DNA of 64,000 nucleotides from Persicimonas caeni (GTDB lineage Bacteria > Myxococcota_A > Bradymonadia > Bradymonadales > Bradymonadaceae): contig NZ_CP041186.1 in assembly GCF_006517175.1 (NCBI RefSeq), positions 7,281,074 through 7,345,073 of the forward strand, read 5' to 3'. Made by a program: the position numbers and the translations under genes. Position 1 is the first letter of the stretch. Every line of letters begins with the position of its first letter. Positions 7,885 through 16,500 of the stretch are shown piece by piece. A model generated the notes under the pieces. The model made no database searches and was not told the origin of the DNA. It was given only the letters and a program-made list of their open reading frames with translations.

Positions 7885-9981
7885 ATGCAGTCTCTGACGC
7901 GCAACATCCGATTGGCCGCGCTCCTCGTGCTGAGCGTCGCGTTGGTAGGCTTGTCGGCCTGCAGCGACGACGACAGCACGAATAACAATATTGGTGAGGG
8001 CGGCGGCGGACGAATCATGGTCCAGCCGATCAGCGTGACCTTCTCGCGATTGGAACTCGGCACGACCGAGACCCGAGAGGTCACCATCTGGAATATCCAT
8101 GACTCGGAGAGCCTGCGGCTCAACGACATCAACCTCGAAGCACGCGAGGGCGGCTCGATCGACGACTTGTCGCTGCAGAATGCCCCGGAGGCCGGAACGC
8201 TCATCGCGCCGGGCGAATCGGTCAAGATGCAAGTCGAGTTCACCGCTCGAGGCCAGGCCAACGCCGGCGTCATCAAGATCGTGAGCAGTGACACCGACTA
8301 CACCAAAGACGAGCCGTATACGCTCGACGTGGACACGTTGGCGAACCGACCAGAGTTGGTGGTCGAGCCGGAGACGGTGCGCTTCCCGCGCCTTTCACCG
8401 CCGGACAGCGCCGATCAGGTGCTCGAGATTCGCAATTACGGCTCCGCGCCGCTGGTCATCCACCGAGTCTCATACTCCGGCGGTAGCGACTTTCGCATCG
8501 AAGAACCCCAGGGCGAGATCGTTCTCGAGCCGTACGACAGCAGCGCAGTCGAAGAGAGCCCCGATACTTATTTGCTCGACATCCCCGTGCACTATGCGCC
8601 GCAAGGCGGGGGCGGGGACAGCGGCGAGATTCTCATCGAGTCGAATGACACCCGTGGCGACACCAACGAGGACGGCCGAGGCGTCTATATCGTCGACGTG
8701 CGCGCCAACGCGCAGTCGCCGTGCATCTTGGTCGACGGCACGACCCGTCATTTCGGCCAGGTCCCCATCGGCGGTGAGTCCACCGACGTGGTCAGCGTGA
8801 CCAACTGTGGTTCGGAGACCCTCGAGATCAGTGGTATCGAATTGTCCGAGAACACCGCGGACAATGAATTTGCTCTCGACCTCGGTAGCTGGGACGTCAA
8901 CGGCGACGACCAGCTCGACGACGTGGTCGAGATCGAGCCCGGTGAGCGCGAGACCTTCCAGATCGACTACGGCCCCATTCAAGTCGGCAGCGACACTGGC
9001 AAGGCGCTCATTTTGAGCAACGACCCCGCCCAGTCGAGCCTCGAACTCGAGTTGGTGGGGCGCGGCTCCGACGGCCAATGTCCCGAAGCGGTTTTGACTG
9101 CCAAGGTCCGCGGCGTGAGTGCGGCTCCCCGCCCGACGGTGAGCGCAGCGCCGCTCGACTATATCATCTTGGACGCCTCCAATAGTGACGACCCGGATGG
9201 CCGCGTGGTCGACTACGAGTGGACCCCCCTGGAGCTGCCCGACGGGGCGCAGGACACGCTCGGGCCGACCGCCGAGGACCCCACCGATGATGATCCGTCG
9301 CGGCGCGAGTTCCGTGCGCTGCTCGCCGGAACGTACAAGTACGCCGTCGACGTCATCGATAACGAGGGCTTCCGTTCGTGCGAGCAGGCCGTGGCGACGA
9401 TTGTGGCCACGCCCAACGAAAAGATTCACGTCGAGTTGACCTGGACCAACCCCGAAGATCCCGACGAGTCGGACGACAGCGGCAGCGACGTCGACGTCCA
9501 CCTGGTCAAGATGGGACCGGGGCAGTGGTTCAAGTCGCCGTACGACATCTATTTCCGCAACCCGAATAGCGGCTCGGGCGGTGACTCCGGAATCTGGAAC
9601 CCGGAGAGCCCCAGCCTCGATATCGACGATACCGACGGCGGTGGTCCCGAGAATATCCAAATGGACGATCCGGCCGACTGCGAGTGGTATGCGGTGGGGG
9701 TGCATTATTACCGACAACTCTTCGGTACGGCTTATGCCACCGTGCGCATCTACGTGAACGGCAACCCGGTCTACGAGCAGATCAACAAGCCGCTGCAGCG
9801 CGGCGGTCAGTTCTGGGACGTCGCGCGCATTCACTGGAATCAAGGCGTGGTGACCGTCCAAGACGTCAACACCGTGATGCCGGCTGCGCCCATCGGAGAC
9901 GAGCCGGAGGTGACCGACGGCATGCGCACCCTCGACGGCCAGAACAACCCCCGTTACTGCACGTCTCAGGGGCTTTACTGA
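7885..9981 (+). CDS. Surface lipoprotein with ASH/Ig-like repeats and a PKD-like domain
   Basis: The ATG at 7885 gives a lipoprotein signal ending in the lipobox LVGLSAC, followed by an acidic Asp/Asn-rich linker. Two or three repeats then resemble ASH/choice-of-anchor Ig domains (VSFSRLELGTTETREVTIWN-type at about 35, VRFPRLSPPDSADQVLEIRNYG at about 170, RHFGQVPIGGESTDVVSVTNCG at about 290). A PKD-like segment follows (YIILDASNSDDPDGRVVDYEW, about residue 435). The C-terminal 180 residues (about 515 on) are unrecognised but Asp/Gly-rich (SGSDVDVHLVKMG). The protein is expected on the outer-membrane or cell surface in adhesion or structural roles. It stands alone, followed by a strong terminator. 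Confidence 0.8.
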   Translation: MQSLTRNIRLAALLVLSVALVGLSACSDDDSTNNNIGEGGGGRIMVQPISVTFSRLELGTTETREVTIWNIHDSESLRLNDINLEAREGGSIDDLSLQNAPEAGTLIAPGESVKMQVEFTARGQANAGVIKIVSSDTDYTKDEPYTLDVDTLANRPELVVEPETVRFPRLSPPDSADQVLEIRNYGSAPLVIHRVSYSGGSDFRIEEPQGEIVLEPYDSSAVEESPDTYLLDIPVHYAPQGGGGDSGEILIESNDTRGDTNEDGRGVYIVDVRANAQSPCILVDGTTRHFGQVPIGGESTDVVSVTNCGSETLEISGIELSENTADNEFALDLGSWDVNGDDQLDDVVEIEPGERETFQIDYGPIQVGSDTGKALILSNDPAQSSLELELVGRGSDGQCPEAVLTAKVRGVSAAPRPTVSAAPLDYIILDASNSDDPDGRVVDYEWTPLELPDGAQDTLGPTAEDPTDDDPSRREFRALLAGTYKYAVDVIDNEGFRSCEQAVATIVATPNEKIHVELTWTNPEDPDESDDSGSDVDVHLVKMGPGQWFKSPYDIYFRNPNSGSGGDSGIWNPESPSLDIDDTDGGGPENIQMDDPADCEWYAVGVHYYRQLFGTAYATVRIYVNGNPVYEQINKPLQRGGQFWDVARIHWNQGVVTVQDVNTVMPAAPIGDEPEVTDGMRTLDGQNNPRYCTSQGLY

Positions 9982-10014
9982 GGATTGTGAGTTAGGCGGT
10001 TGAATACGAAGAGC

Positions 10015-10040
10015 GCCCCGGCCGATGCCGGGGCTTTTTT
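10015..10040 (+). terminator. Rho-independent terminator
   Basis: GCCCCGGC (10015-10022) and GCCGGGGC (10027-10034) form a perfect 8-bp stem with a CGAT loop, followed by six T residues. It ends transcription of the lipoprotein gene. Confidence 0.95.
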
Positions 10041-10138
10041 CGTGGTTAATGAAGGTTTTGCAGATGCACTAGGTGCGCTATGCTGACAAACCGACCGGTT
10101 CGCGCGCCGGTGCTTCTCGAATCAAAATAGGTGTAGAC

Positions 10139-12295
10139 ATGGCGCTTCCCGAAACATCCTGCCCGCAATGTGGCCGTCCGACGGCTGCCGGGCAGCAGTG
10201 TGGCCACTGCGGCCACGCGACCGCTTCGACGCCGTGGTTCCAGGTCGGCCAGACGTACGACACGCTGATCGACCCGGCCGCGGTGGGAGTGGCTGTCGAG
10301 GCCGATACGATCCAGGTGACCCTCGAGTTCGCCGAGTTGTGGGAGAGCTACGAGCGTCGTCGAGTGCTCTTGGCACATCCGCTGGCGTTCAGCCATGCCG
10401 GCGGCGAACCCATCGACTCGGCCGCACTCGACACGCTCGAGCACCGATCTTTTGTCGTCGAGCAGGAGGAGACCTACGCGCGGTCTGAATACGAGGTGCT
10501 CCCCGAGGACATCGAGGCGAGCGTGCGCAAGCCTCTGACCCGCGAGCGGCACAACGGCAAGGTCGTCTCGGTCTTTACCAACGACAGCGGATTGGCGCTC
10601 GACGAAGTCGTCGAAGTCGCGTCCAACCGCTTGAACTTGGCCCAGATACGAGGCATCTACCTGCCGGTGCTCGACGCCGTGGCCGATCTGCACGAGCGTG
10701 GCATGTTGCATCTGCGCCTTACGCCGTGGACGCTTCGAGTGCGTGACCCCTCCGACAGCAAGGGGCTTCCGTTGGCCTTCCTTCGGGATTCGATGGAAGA
10801 AGGGCAGCCGGTGCCACACACCGCCGGCTTGGGCGATGAAGAGACTTTCTCGGAGATCGAGGAAGACGCCGTCCCTGCTGATGCCGATCAAACCTCCGAG
10901 TTCGTCAACGATTTCGCTGCTTCGCGCGAAGCAGACAAGACCCGTGACGACCTGATGCCGCTGGTGATGGCCGATTTCCCTTCGCGTGTGGAGGAGTCCG
11001 AGCCGGTCGACACCGATAGCTTCTTTGCCACGCAGTCGGAAGCATCACTCGGAGTCGAAGATGAGGCGGCCGACCTCGAGGTTTTGTTCGACAGCGTGGA
11101 GGGCTTTTTCAAGTTCGACGGCAGCTTCGACGAGGTGCCGATCATCCGCGGCTTTTCGCCCCCGGAGATGATGGGGCGTTCGCAGGTCGATATCACCGAA
11201 AGCTGTGATGTCTTCAACCTGGGCATGCTGCTGTATTTCCTCGTCGCCGGCCAGCTTCCGCCCGTGTCGGTCTACACCCGACATATCCCGGCGATTCCGG
11301 CGCGCAACCTGCGTCCGTCGTTCCCACCGGGATTGCAGTCGGTTATCGGTCGCGCCACACGTCCCGACCCCAACGAACGGTACCCGAGCGTCGATTCGCT
11401 CAAGCGGGCCTTCGAGCGTGCTTGTGAGGTGATGCAAAAGCGTGCCGAGCTTCCCGGTGGCAAGACGCCGCGGATGATGGCGGCGGTCGACACCCACGTC
11501 GGCATTGCCAAGCAACGGCGCAACCCGACCAACCAGGACGCAGTTTTTGGTGCCGTCTCGGATGACCGGCGTTTTTCGTTGATGGTCGTCGCCGACGGCG
11601 TATCGACGGCCTCCTACGGCTCCGGAGATTTGGCCAGTTCAGTTCTGGCCGAGGAGGCGGAGCTCGCCTGGGAAGAGCTGCACCCCAGCTACTTGATGGA
11701 CGAAGCGATCAATCCAACCGCAGCGATTCAGAATATCCTGAACCGGGCGAACGACCGGATTGTCGACTACGTCAACGAACACTTTCTGCCGTTTCGCGGT
11801 GGGCCGCACGAGGTGATGGGCACCACGGCGCTGGTGGCGATGCTCCACGACGGCATGGTCACGCTGGCCACGCTGGGCGACAGCCGGGTCTACTTGCACC
11901 GCGGCGAAGCATTCGAGCAGCTGACGATCGACCACAACCTGTGGACGCTGAGCATTTTGGAGGGGATTCCTGCCGACAACGCGCTGGCGATGCCTCACGG
12001 CGACGCTCTCGCGCGCTGTCTGGGGACCTTTATCATCGAAAATGAGCGACTCGAGGCGGTCAACCCGGAGCCCGATGTCTTTCAGTTTCCGGTGACCAGC
12101 GGCGATACACTTCTGCTGACCACCGACGGCCTGGTCGATTTCGCCTCGGCCAACATGCTCACCGCCGAGGACTTGATCCACCAAGTGCTCGTCTCCGAGC
12201 CGGACCCGGCGCTGGCTTGCCTCGAACTGATCCTGCTCGCCAACCGCGGCGGAGGCGGGGACAATATCGGGGTGGGAATCGTCAAATTCGTTTGA
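10139..12295 (+). CDS. Zinc ribbon-pseudokinase-PP2C protein phosphatase fusion
   Basis: The 718 residues begin with a zinc ribbon (CPQCGRPTAAGQQCGHCG). Residues about 35-440 resemble a Ser/Thr kinase fold, but the catalytic loop reads HLRLTP instead of HRDLKP, no DFG or glycine loop is visible, and an acidic insertion of about 130 residues interrupts the fold. The segment GFSPPEMMG followed by DVFNLGMLLYFLVAGQLP corresponds to the kinase APE and DxWxxG regions. Residues about 455-718 form a PP2C phosphatase with intact metal ligands: NQDAVFG, VADGVS, GTTALVA, LGDSRVYLHR, LTTDGL and DNIGVGIV. It should dephosphorylate Ser/Thr in the cytoplasm, with the dead kinase as sensor or scaffold. The ATG at 10139 is preceded by AGGTG. 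Confidence 0.85.
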   Translation: MALPETSCPQCGRPTAAGQQCGHCGHATASTPWFQVGQTYDTLIDPAAVGVAVEADTIQVTLEFAELWESYERRRVLLAHPLAFSHAGGEPIDSAALDTLEHRSFVVEQEETYARSEYEVLPEDIEASVRKPLTRERHNGKVVSVFTNDSGLALDEVVEVASNRLNLAQIRGIYLPVLDAVADLHERGMLHLRLTPWTLRVRDPSDSKGLPLAFLRDSMEEGQPVPHTAGLGDEETFSEIEEDAVPADADQTSEFVNDFAASREADKTRDDLMPLVMADFPSRVEESEPVDTDSFFATQSEASLGVEDEAADLEVLFDSVEGFFKFDGSFDEVPIIRGFSPPEMMGRSQVDITESCDVFNLGMLLYFLVAGQLPPVSVYTRHIPAIPARNLRPSFPPGLQSVIGRATRPDPNERYPSVDSLKRAFERACEVMQKRAELPGGKTPRMMAAVDTHVGIAKQRRNPTNQDAVFGAVSDDRRFSLMVVADGVSTASYGSGDLASSVLAEEAELAWEELHPSYLMDEAINPTAAIQNILNRANDRIVDYVNEHFLPFRGGPHEVMGTTALVAMLHDGMVTLATLGDSRVYLHRGEAFEQLTIDHNLWTLSILEGIPADNALAMPHGDALARCLGTFIIENERLEAVNPEPDVFQFPVTSGDTLLLTTDGLVDFASANMLTAEDLIHQVLVSEPDPALACLELILLANRGGGGDNIGVGIVKFV

Positions 12296-12302
12296 CGGAA
12301 AG

Positions 12303-12379
12303 TTCACCACGGGGGCACTGGGACACAGGGAAACTTAGCTTTTTGTAGTTCCCCGTGACCCCGTGCGCTCCATGGTGAA
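12303..12379. repeat. Long imperfect hairpin between convergent genes
   Basis: Bases 12303-12335 and 12347-12379 are imperfect inverted copies (arms start TTCACCACGG and end CCATGGTGAA) around an 11-base loop containing TTTTT. The element fills nearly the whole 92-base gap between the PP2C fusion gene and the SDR gene. It probably terminates transcription from both sides. Elements with similar wording (TTCACCAC-G-GGCAC) are frequent between genes in several bacterial groups. Confidence 0.85.
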
Positions 12380-12387
12380 TTGAACGC

Positions 12388-13461
12388 TCACTCCCCATTC
12401 GCCATCTTCTCGGCAAACTCGACCGTTTCCTTCGGTACAAACTCTTCGGGTGGCTTGCGTCGCTTCCGTTTGGGCGCGAATTCGGGGTGGTTCTTCTGGA
12501 TCCAGCGCACCGTGTCGCGAAGCGTCTCGTTGGGGCTTCGAGGTTGCCAGTCGAGCTCTTCCTGCGCCTTACTCGAGTCGATGTACCAGTAGTACTGCGC
12601 CATCTCCACGCTGACGGGATCGACTTCGGCCTTCTTGCCGAAGGCTCGCATCGTGCGGTCGAGCAGCCGTGCGCCCATCACCGCGGCTTTGCCAGGTACG
12701 GGCATTTTGGGGCGGGGAATGCCGGTAATCTCTTCGAGGCGCTTGAGGAAGTCGACGATGGGGAGGTTCTGCGAACCGAGCAGATAGCTCTCGCCGGCCG
12801 GCGCCTTGTCCATGGCGGCGATAAACGCGTCGGCCGTGTCGCGCACGTCCACAAAGGACATACCGCCGGACATCTGGGCGGGAATCTTCCTCTTGAGGAA
12901 CAAAACCACATCGCCCGTCGAGCTCTGCTTGCGGTCGCCGGGGCCGAGCAAGAGGGTAGGGCGCATCATCACGATGGGCATGTCGTGTTTGCCGATAAAC
13001 TTCTCGCAGACCCGCTCGGCGTAGATCTTCGACAGGTAGTACGGCCAGTTCTTGACGATGGTCTCGGCCGTGGGGGAGTCCTCGCTGGCCAAGAAATCAG
13101 GACCTTCGCCCACGCCCACCGTGCCGCTGGTGGATGCGTACACGATCTTTTCGATGTTACGGTCGACCAGCGACCCCAGCAGTCGGCGGGTTCCCTCGAC
13201 GTGCAGGTCGTACATCAAATGGGCGCGGCTCCGGTCGCGCTCGACCTTGCCGGCCAGATGGTAGATGCGCTCGATACCGTCGACGGCGCGGCGTACGTCT
13301 TCGGCCTCGGATAGGCTCCCCTCGACAACCTCGGCGCCCATGTCGGCGAGTTCGAGGTCGAACGATCGGGTGAGCACGCGAACGTCTTCGCCGCGGTCGA
13401 GAAGCTTTTGGACCAGGTGGCGGCCCAGAAATCCAGTTCCGCCGGTAACGAGTGTGGTCAT
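12388..13461 (-). CDS. NAD-dependent epimerase/dehydratase, extended SDR
   Basis: The 357-residue protein has the Rossmann motif TGGTGFLGRHL at the N terminus, the mid-domain HLAG, the catalytic YxxxK as YYLSKIYAE and the MRPTLLLGPGD segment of extended short-chain dehydrogenases. It resembles the 3-beta-hydroxysteroid dehydrogenase/dihydroflavonol reductase-like and hopanoid-associated epimerase branch more than sugar epimerases. The ATG at 13461 is just before the Rossmann motif; a longer frame to 13530 would add residues unlike the family. It is the last gene of the lipid cluster, so a lipid-modifying reduction or epimerisation is likely. The substrate is unknown. Confidence 0.85.
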   Translation of the reverse strand: MTTLVTGGTGFLGRHLVQKLLDRGEDVRVLTRSFDLELADMGAEVVEGSLSEAEDVRRAVDGIERIYHLAGKVERDRSRAHLMYDLHVEGTRRLLGSLVDRNIEKIVYASTSGTVGVGEGPDFLASEDSPTAETIVKNWPYYLSKIYAERVCEKFIGKHDMPIVMMRPTLLLGPGDRKQSSTGDVVLFLKRKIPAQMSGGMSFVDVRDTADAFIAAMDKAPAGESYLLGSQNLPIVDFLKRLEEITGIPRPKMPVPGKAAVMGARLLDRTMRAFGKKAEVDPVSVEMAQYYWYIDSSKAQEELDWQPRSPNETLRDTVRWIQKNHPEFAPKRKRRKPPEEFVPKETVEFAEKMANGE

Positions 13462-13498
13462 GGTGGTACTGCTTGGTGAAGGAAGCAAAACAGCCAAA

Positions 13499-13553
13499 GA
13501 GCAAATGACCAAACGCTGCGGTGCGGCCATTTGCTCCTTCGCTCAAACGAGCG
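13499..13553. repeat. Two stem-loops inside the lipid cluster
   Basis: GAGCAAATG (13499-13507) pairs with CATTTGCTC (13528-13536), and CGCTC (13540-13544) pairs with GAGCG (13549-13553). They lie in the 112-base gap between the megaenzyme and the SDR gene and could attenuate or stabilise the mRNA. Confidence 0.6.
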
Positions 13554-13573
13554 TTGCCGGTGTCGATAACACG

Positions 13574-16500
13574 CTACAGGGCAAAGACATTCTGAAACTG
13601 CATGAGTAGCTGCGGGTCGTTGGTCTTGATCTTGCCCGACATGAACTCGTCCATCGAGGGCACATAGCTCTCGGTGACGATCTTTTTGAAGATGTCGGGC
13701 GAGGTCTTGATGACGCAGTCGGCGCGACCGTCCTGGGGCTTGCCGCAACGAATTTGGCAGTCCTCGGGGTTGACGATGATCGTCCACTTCAGGTTCTCGT
13801 TGCTGCCGAGGCTGAAGTAGAAGCTGACCTCTTCGGTGAGCTTGTTGCGCTCGAACTTGTCGTTGAGTCCGGTAAAGAGCGGCGACAGATCTTCGTCGTC
13901 TCGACCAGGGCGCGCGTGCGCCGCATCGCGCAGCTTGACGATGGCTTCTCGAGTCTTCTTGCTGATGTACTCGTACTGTTCCATCGGCGACATCTCTTCG
14001 CAGTCACGCAGAAGCGAGCGCACATCGAGCATCGGCCCGATGTAGACTTTGAGCTTTCGTGATGTCACCGACGGAAGCGAACTCCCCTTGGGCAGCGCGC
14101 GGTGCGTGCCGTCGATATAAAGCGGCAAGATGTTGACGCGGCGGCTCGCCGCCAGATAGCCCACGCCACGGCGAAACTCCTGGAGCTTGCCGTCCTTGGA
14201 CCGCGTCCCCTCCGGGAAGACCAGCACCATCTCGCCCTTCGAAAGGGCCTCTTCGGCGCCGGCGAGGGCACCCTCGAGGCTGCCGGATCGTGCCACCGGG
14301 ATGAGGTTGGTGAAGTTGTTGAAGTAGGTCTTTCGCGCCGGATTGCTAAAGAAATAGTCGGCCGCGGCGAGGGCGCGCACGTCCTTGCCATAGTCGCCCA
14401 GCGCGTATTTGACCAAGCCCATGTCGAGGTGGCTCGAATGGTTCGCTGCCACGATGACGTTGGGGTCGTGGTGCGGAATATTCGCTCGCCCGTAGATTTC
14501 GACGTCGAAGAATTCGTCGTACGCCTTCTTCTGGCCCAGGTGCAGCATTTTCTTGCCGAACTCGGCCAGTGCGGGATGGACCGGGAACTCGTCGACTCGC
14601 TCGTGGGTCGGCTTCTTGGCGTGCACCATCGCGTGCGCAAGCTCACTGTCTTCGGCGTCGAGCAGCCGCTCGAGTTGACGCACCGTGTGCACCCCGGAGA
14701 GTTGTTCGGTGGAGACGTGGAAGTCGCGCTCGGCGAGGATGCTGGCGAGCTCGACGACCATCAAGCTGTCGAAGCCGAGGTCGTCGACAAAGTGGCTGGC
14801 GCCGTGGACGTCTTCGGCGTCGACGTCGGCCAAGCGGGCGATCTGCCCGTACAGCCAGGCCCACTCGGCCTCCTCCTCTTCGTCGACCTCCATCTCGGCG
14901 AGCTCGCGCTCGTGAAGTCGCTCGAGGATGTCGACCACGTCGGTGCGCTTGATCTTGCGCGTTGCGGTGCGCGGGAACTCCTGGTCCCAGAAACGCAGCA
15001 CTTTGATGCGGTTGTGGCTCGCCATGCGGGAGCCCTCGACGCGGAAGTGCTCACGGATGCGCGAGCGCGCCTCGGCGACCTGCTCGGCGCTCGCACCCTC
15101 GTCGACGCTGGGGCGCACGAGGCAGGCGACCCGCTCACTGCCGGAGCCGTCGGGAAGGCCGACGATCGACAATTCTTCGATGTCGTCGCACGCCCCGTAG
15201 ACCTCTTCGAGCTCGTCCGGGTAGACGTTCTTGCCGCCGGAGGTCACGATGACCTCCTTTTCGCGCCCGACGATGGTCAGGCGGCCTCGCTTGTCCATTT
15301 TGCCCAGGTCGCCTGTGTGCAGCCAGCCGTCTTGCAGCGCGCGTTCGGTCTCTTCCTCGCGGTCGAGATAGCCGCGCATCACGTTGGGGCCGCGGGCGAT
15401 GACCTCGCCGACGCCCTCGTCGTTGGGCTCGTGGATTTTTACCTCGATGCCGGGCAGGGGCTTGCCCACGCTACCCGGGTTGAGCCCATCGTCCGGAGCA
15501 TTGACCGTCAACACCGGCGCCGCTTCGGTCAGCCCGTATCCTTCGTAGAGATTGAAGCCGAGGCCGTGGAAAGCTTCGAGCACGTCTGCCGGGAGCGCGG
15601 CGCCGCCGGAGATGAGATATTTGAGCCTGCCGCCAAACGCCTTGTGAACCGCGCCGAATACGGTCGGCCCGATGTTGACGTTGAAGCGGTCACGCAGCGT
15701 GGTGTTGACGCCGAGCAGGAAGTCGAGCGCCCAGGCGACGGCCGGGGGGGCGTCGTCGATACGCTGTTTGATGCGGCGGTTCAATAGTTGCCACAGCGCC
15801 GGGACGCCGATGAGCGCGGTGACGCGTGTCGAGGAGAGCGCCGAGTTGAGTTCCTCACCCGACAACTCGTCCAGATAGGTGATCGTGGCACCTTTGGACA
15901 GCGGCATCAAAAAGCCGCAGGCGAACTCGAAGGTGTGATGGAGCGGCAACACGCTCAAGAAGCCGTCGCGCTCGTTGATGGAGAACGTCTGCTGCAGGCT
16001 CGCCAGCAAATTGGTGAAGTTCTGATGGGTCAGCATCACGCCTTTGGGCGTGCCGGTGGTGCCCGAGGTGTAAATGAGGCTCGCCAGAGGCTGGCCTTCA
16101 TCCGCTGCGGCCACCAATTCGCCGGGGGCTGCGTGGGCGACCCGACCGCCATCTGCGGCAAGCTCGCCGAGCTCGACGACCTCGTCGGTCGACGAGGGGA
16201 GGGCGCGGTTGAAGAGTTGGCCGAAGGTCAGCAAGACCGCGGGGGTACCCTCTTCACGCAACATCTCCTGAAGCTCTGCGCCCAGACGCTCGTGGGCTGC
16301 ATCGCTGAGGATGGCAGCGCGGGCTTGGCAGGAGCGCATCAGGTTGGCGATCTGGGCGGCCGACGAGTCCGGGTCGACCGGCACGGCCACGCCGCCGGCT
16401 TTGAGGATGCCGAAGTAGGTCATGCCCCACTGCGGGCGGTTCTCGCTGACGATGAGCGCCGAGGCGTGGTCGGTTACTCCGCAGGCCACCAGCATATCGG

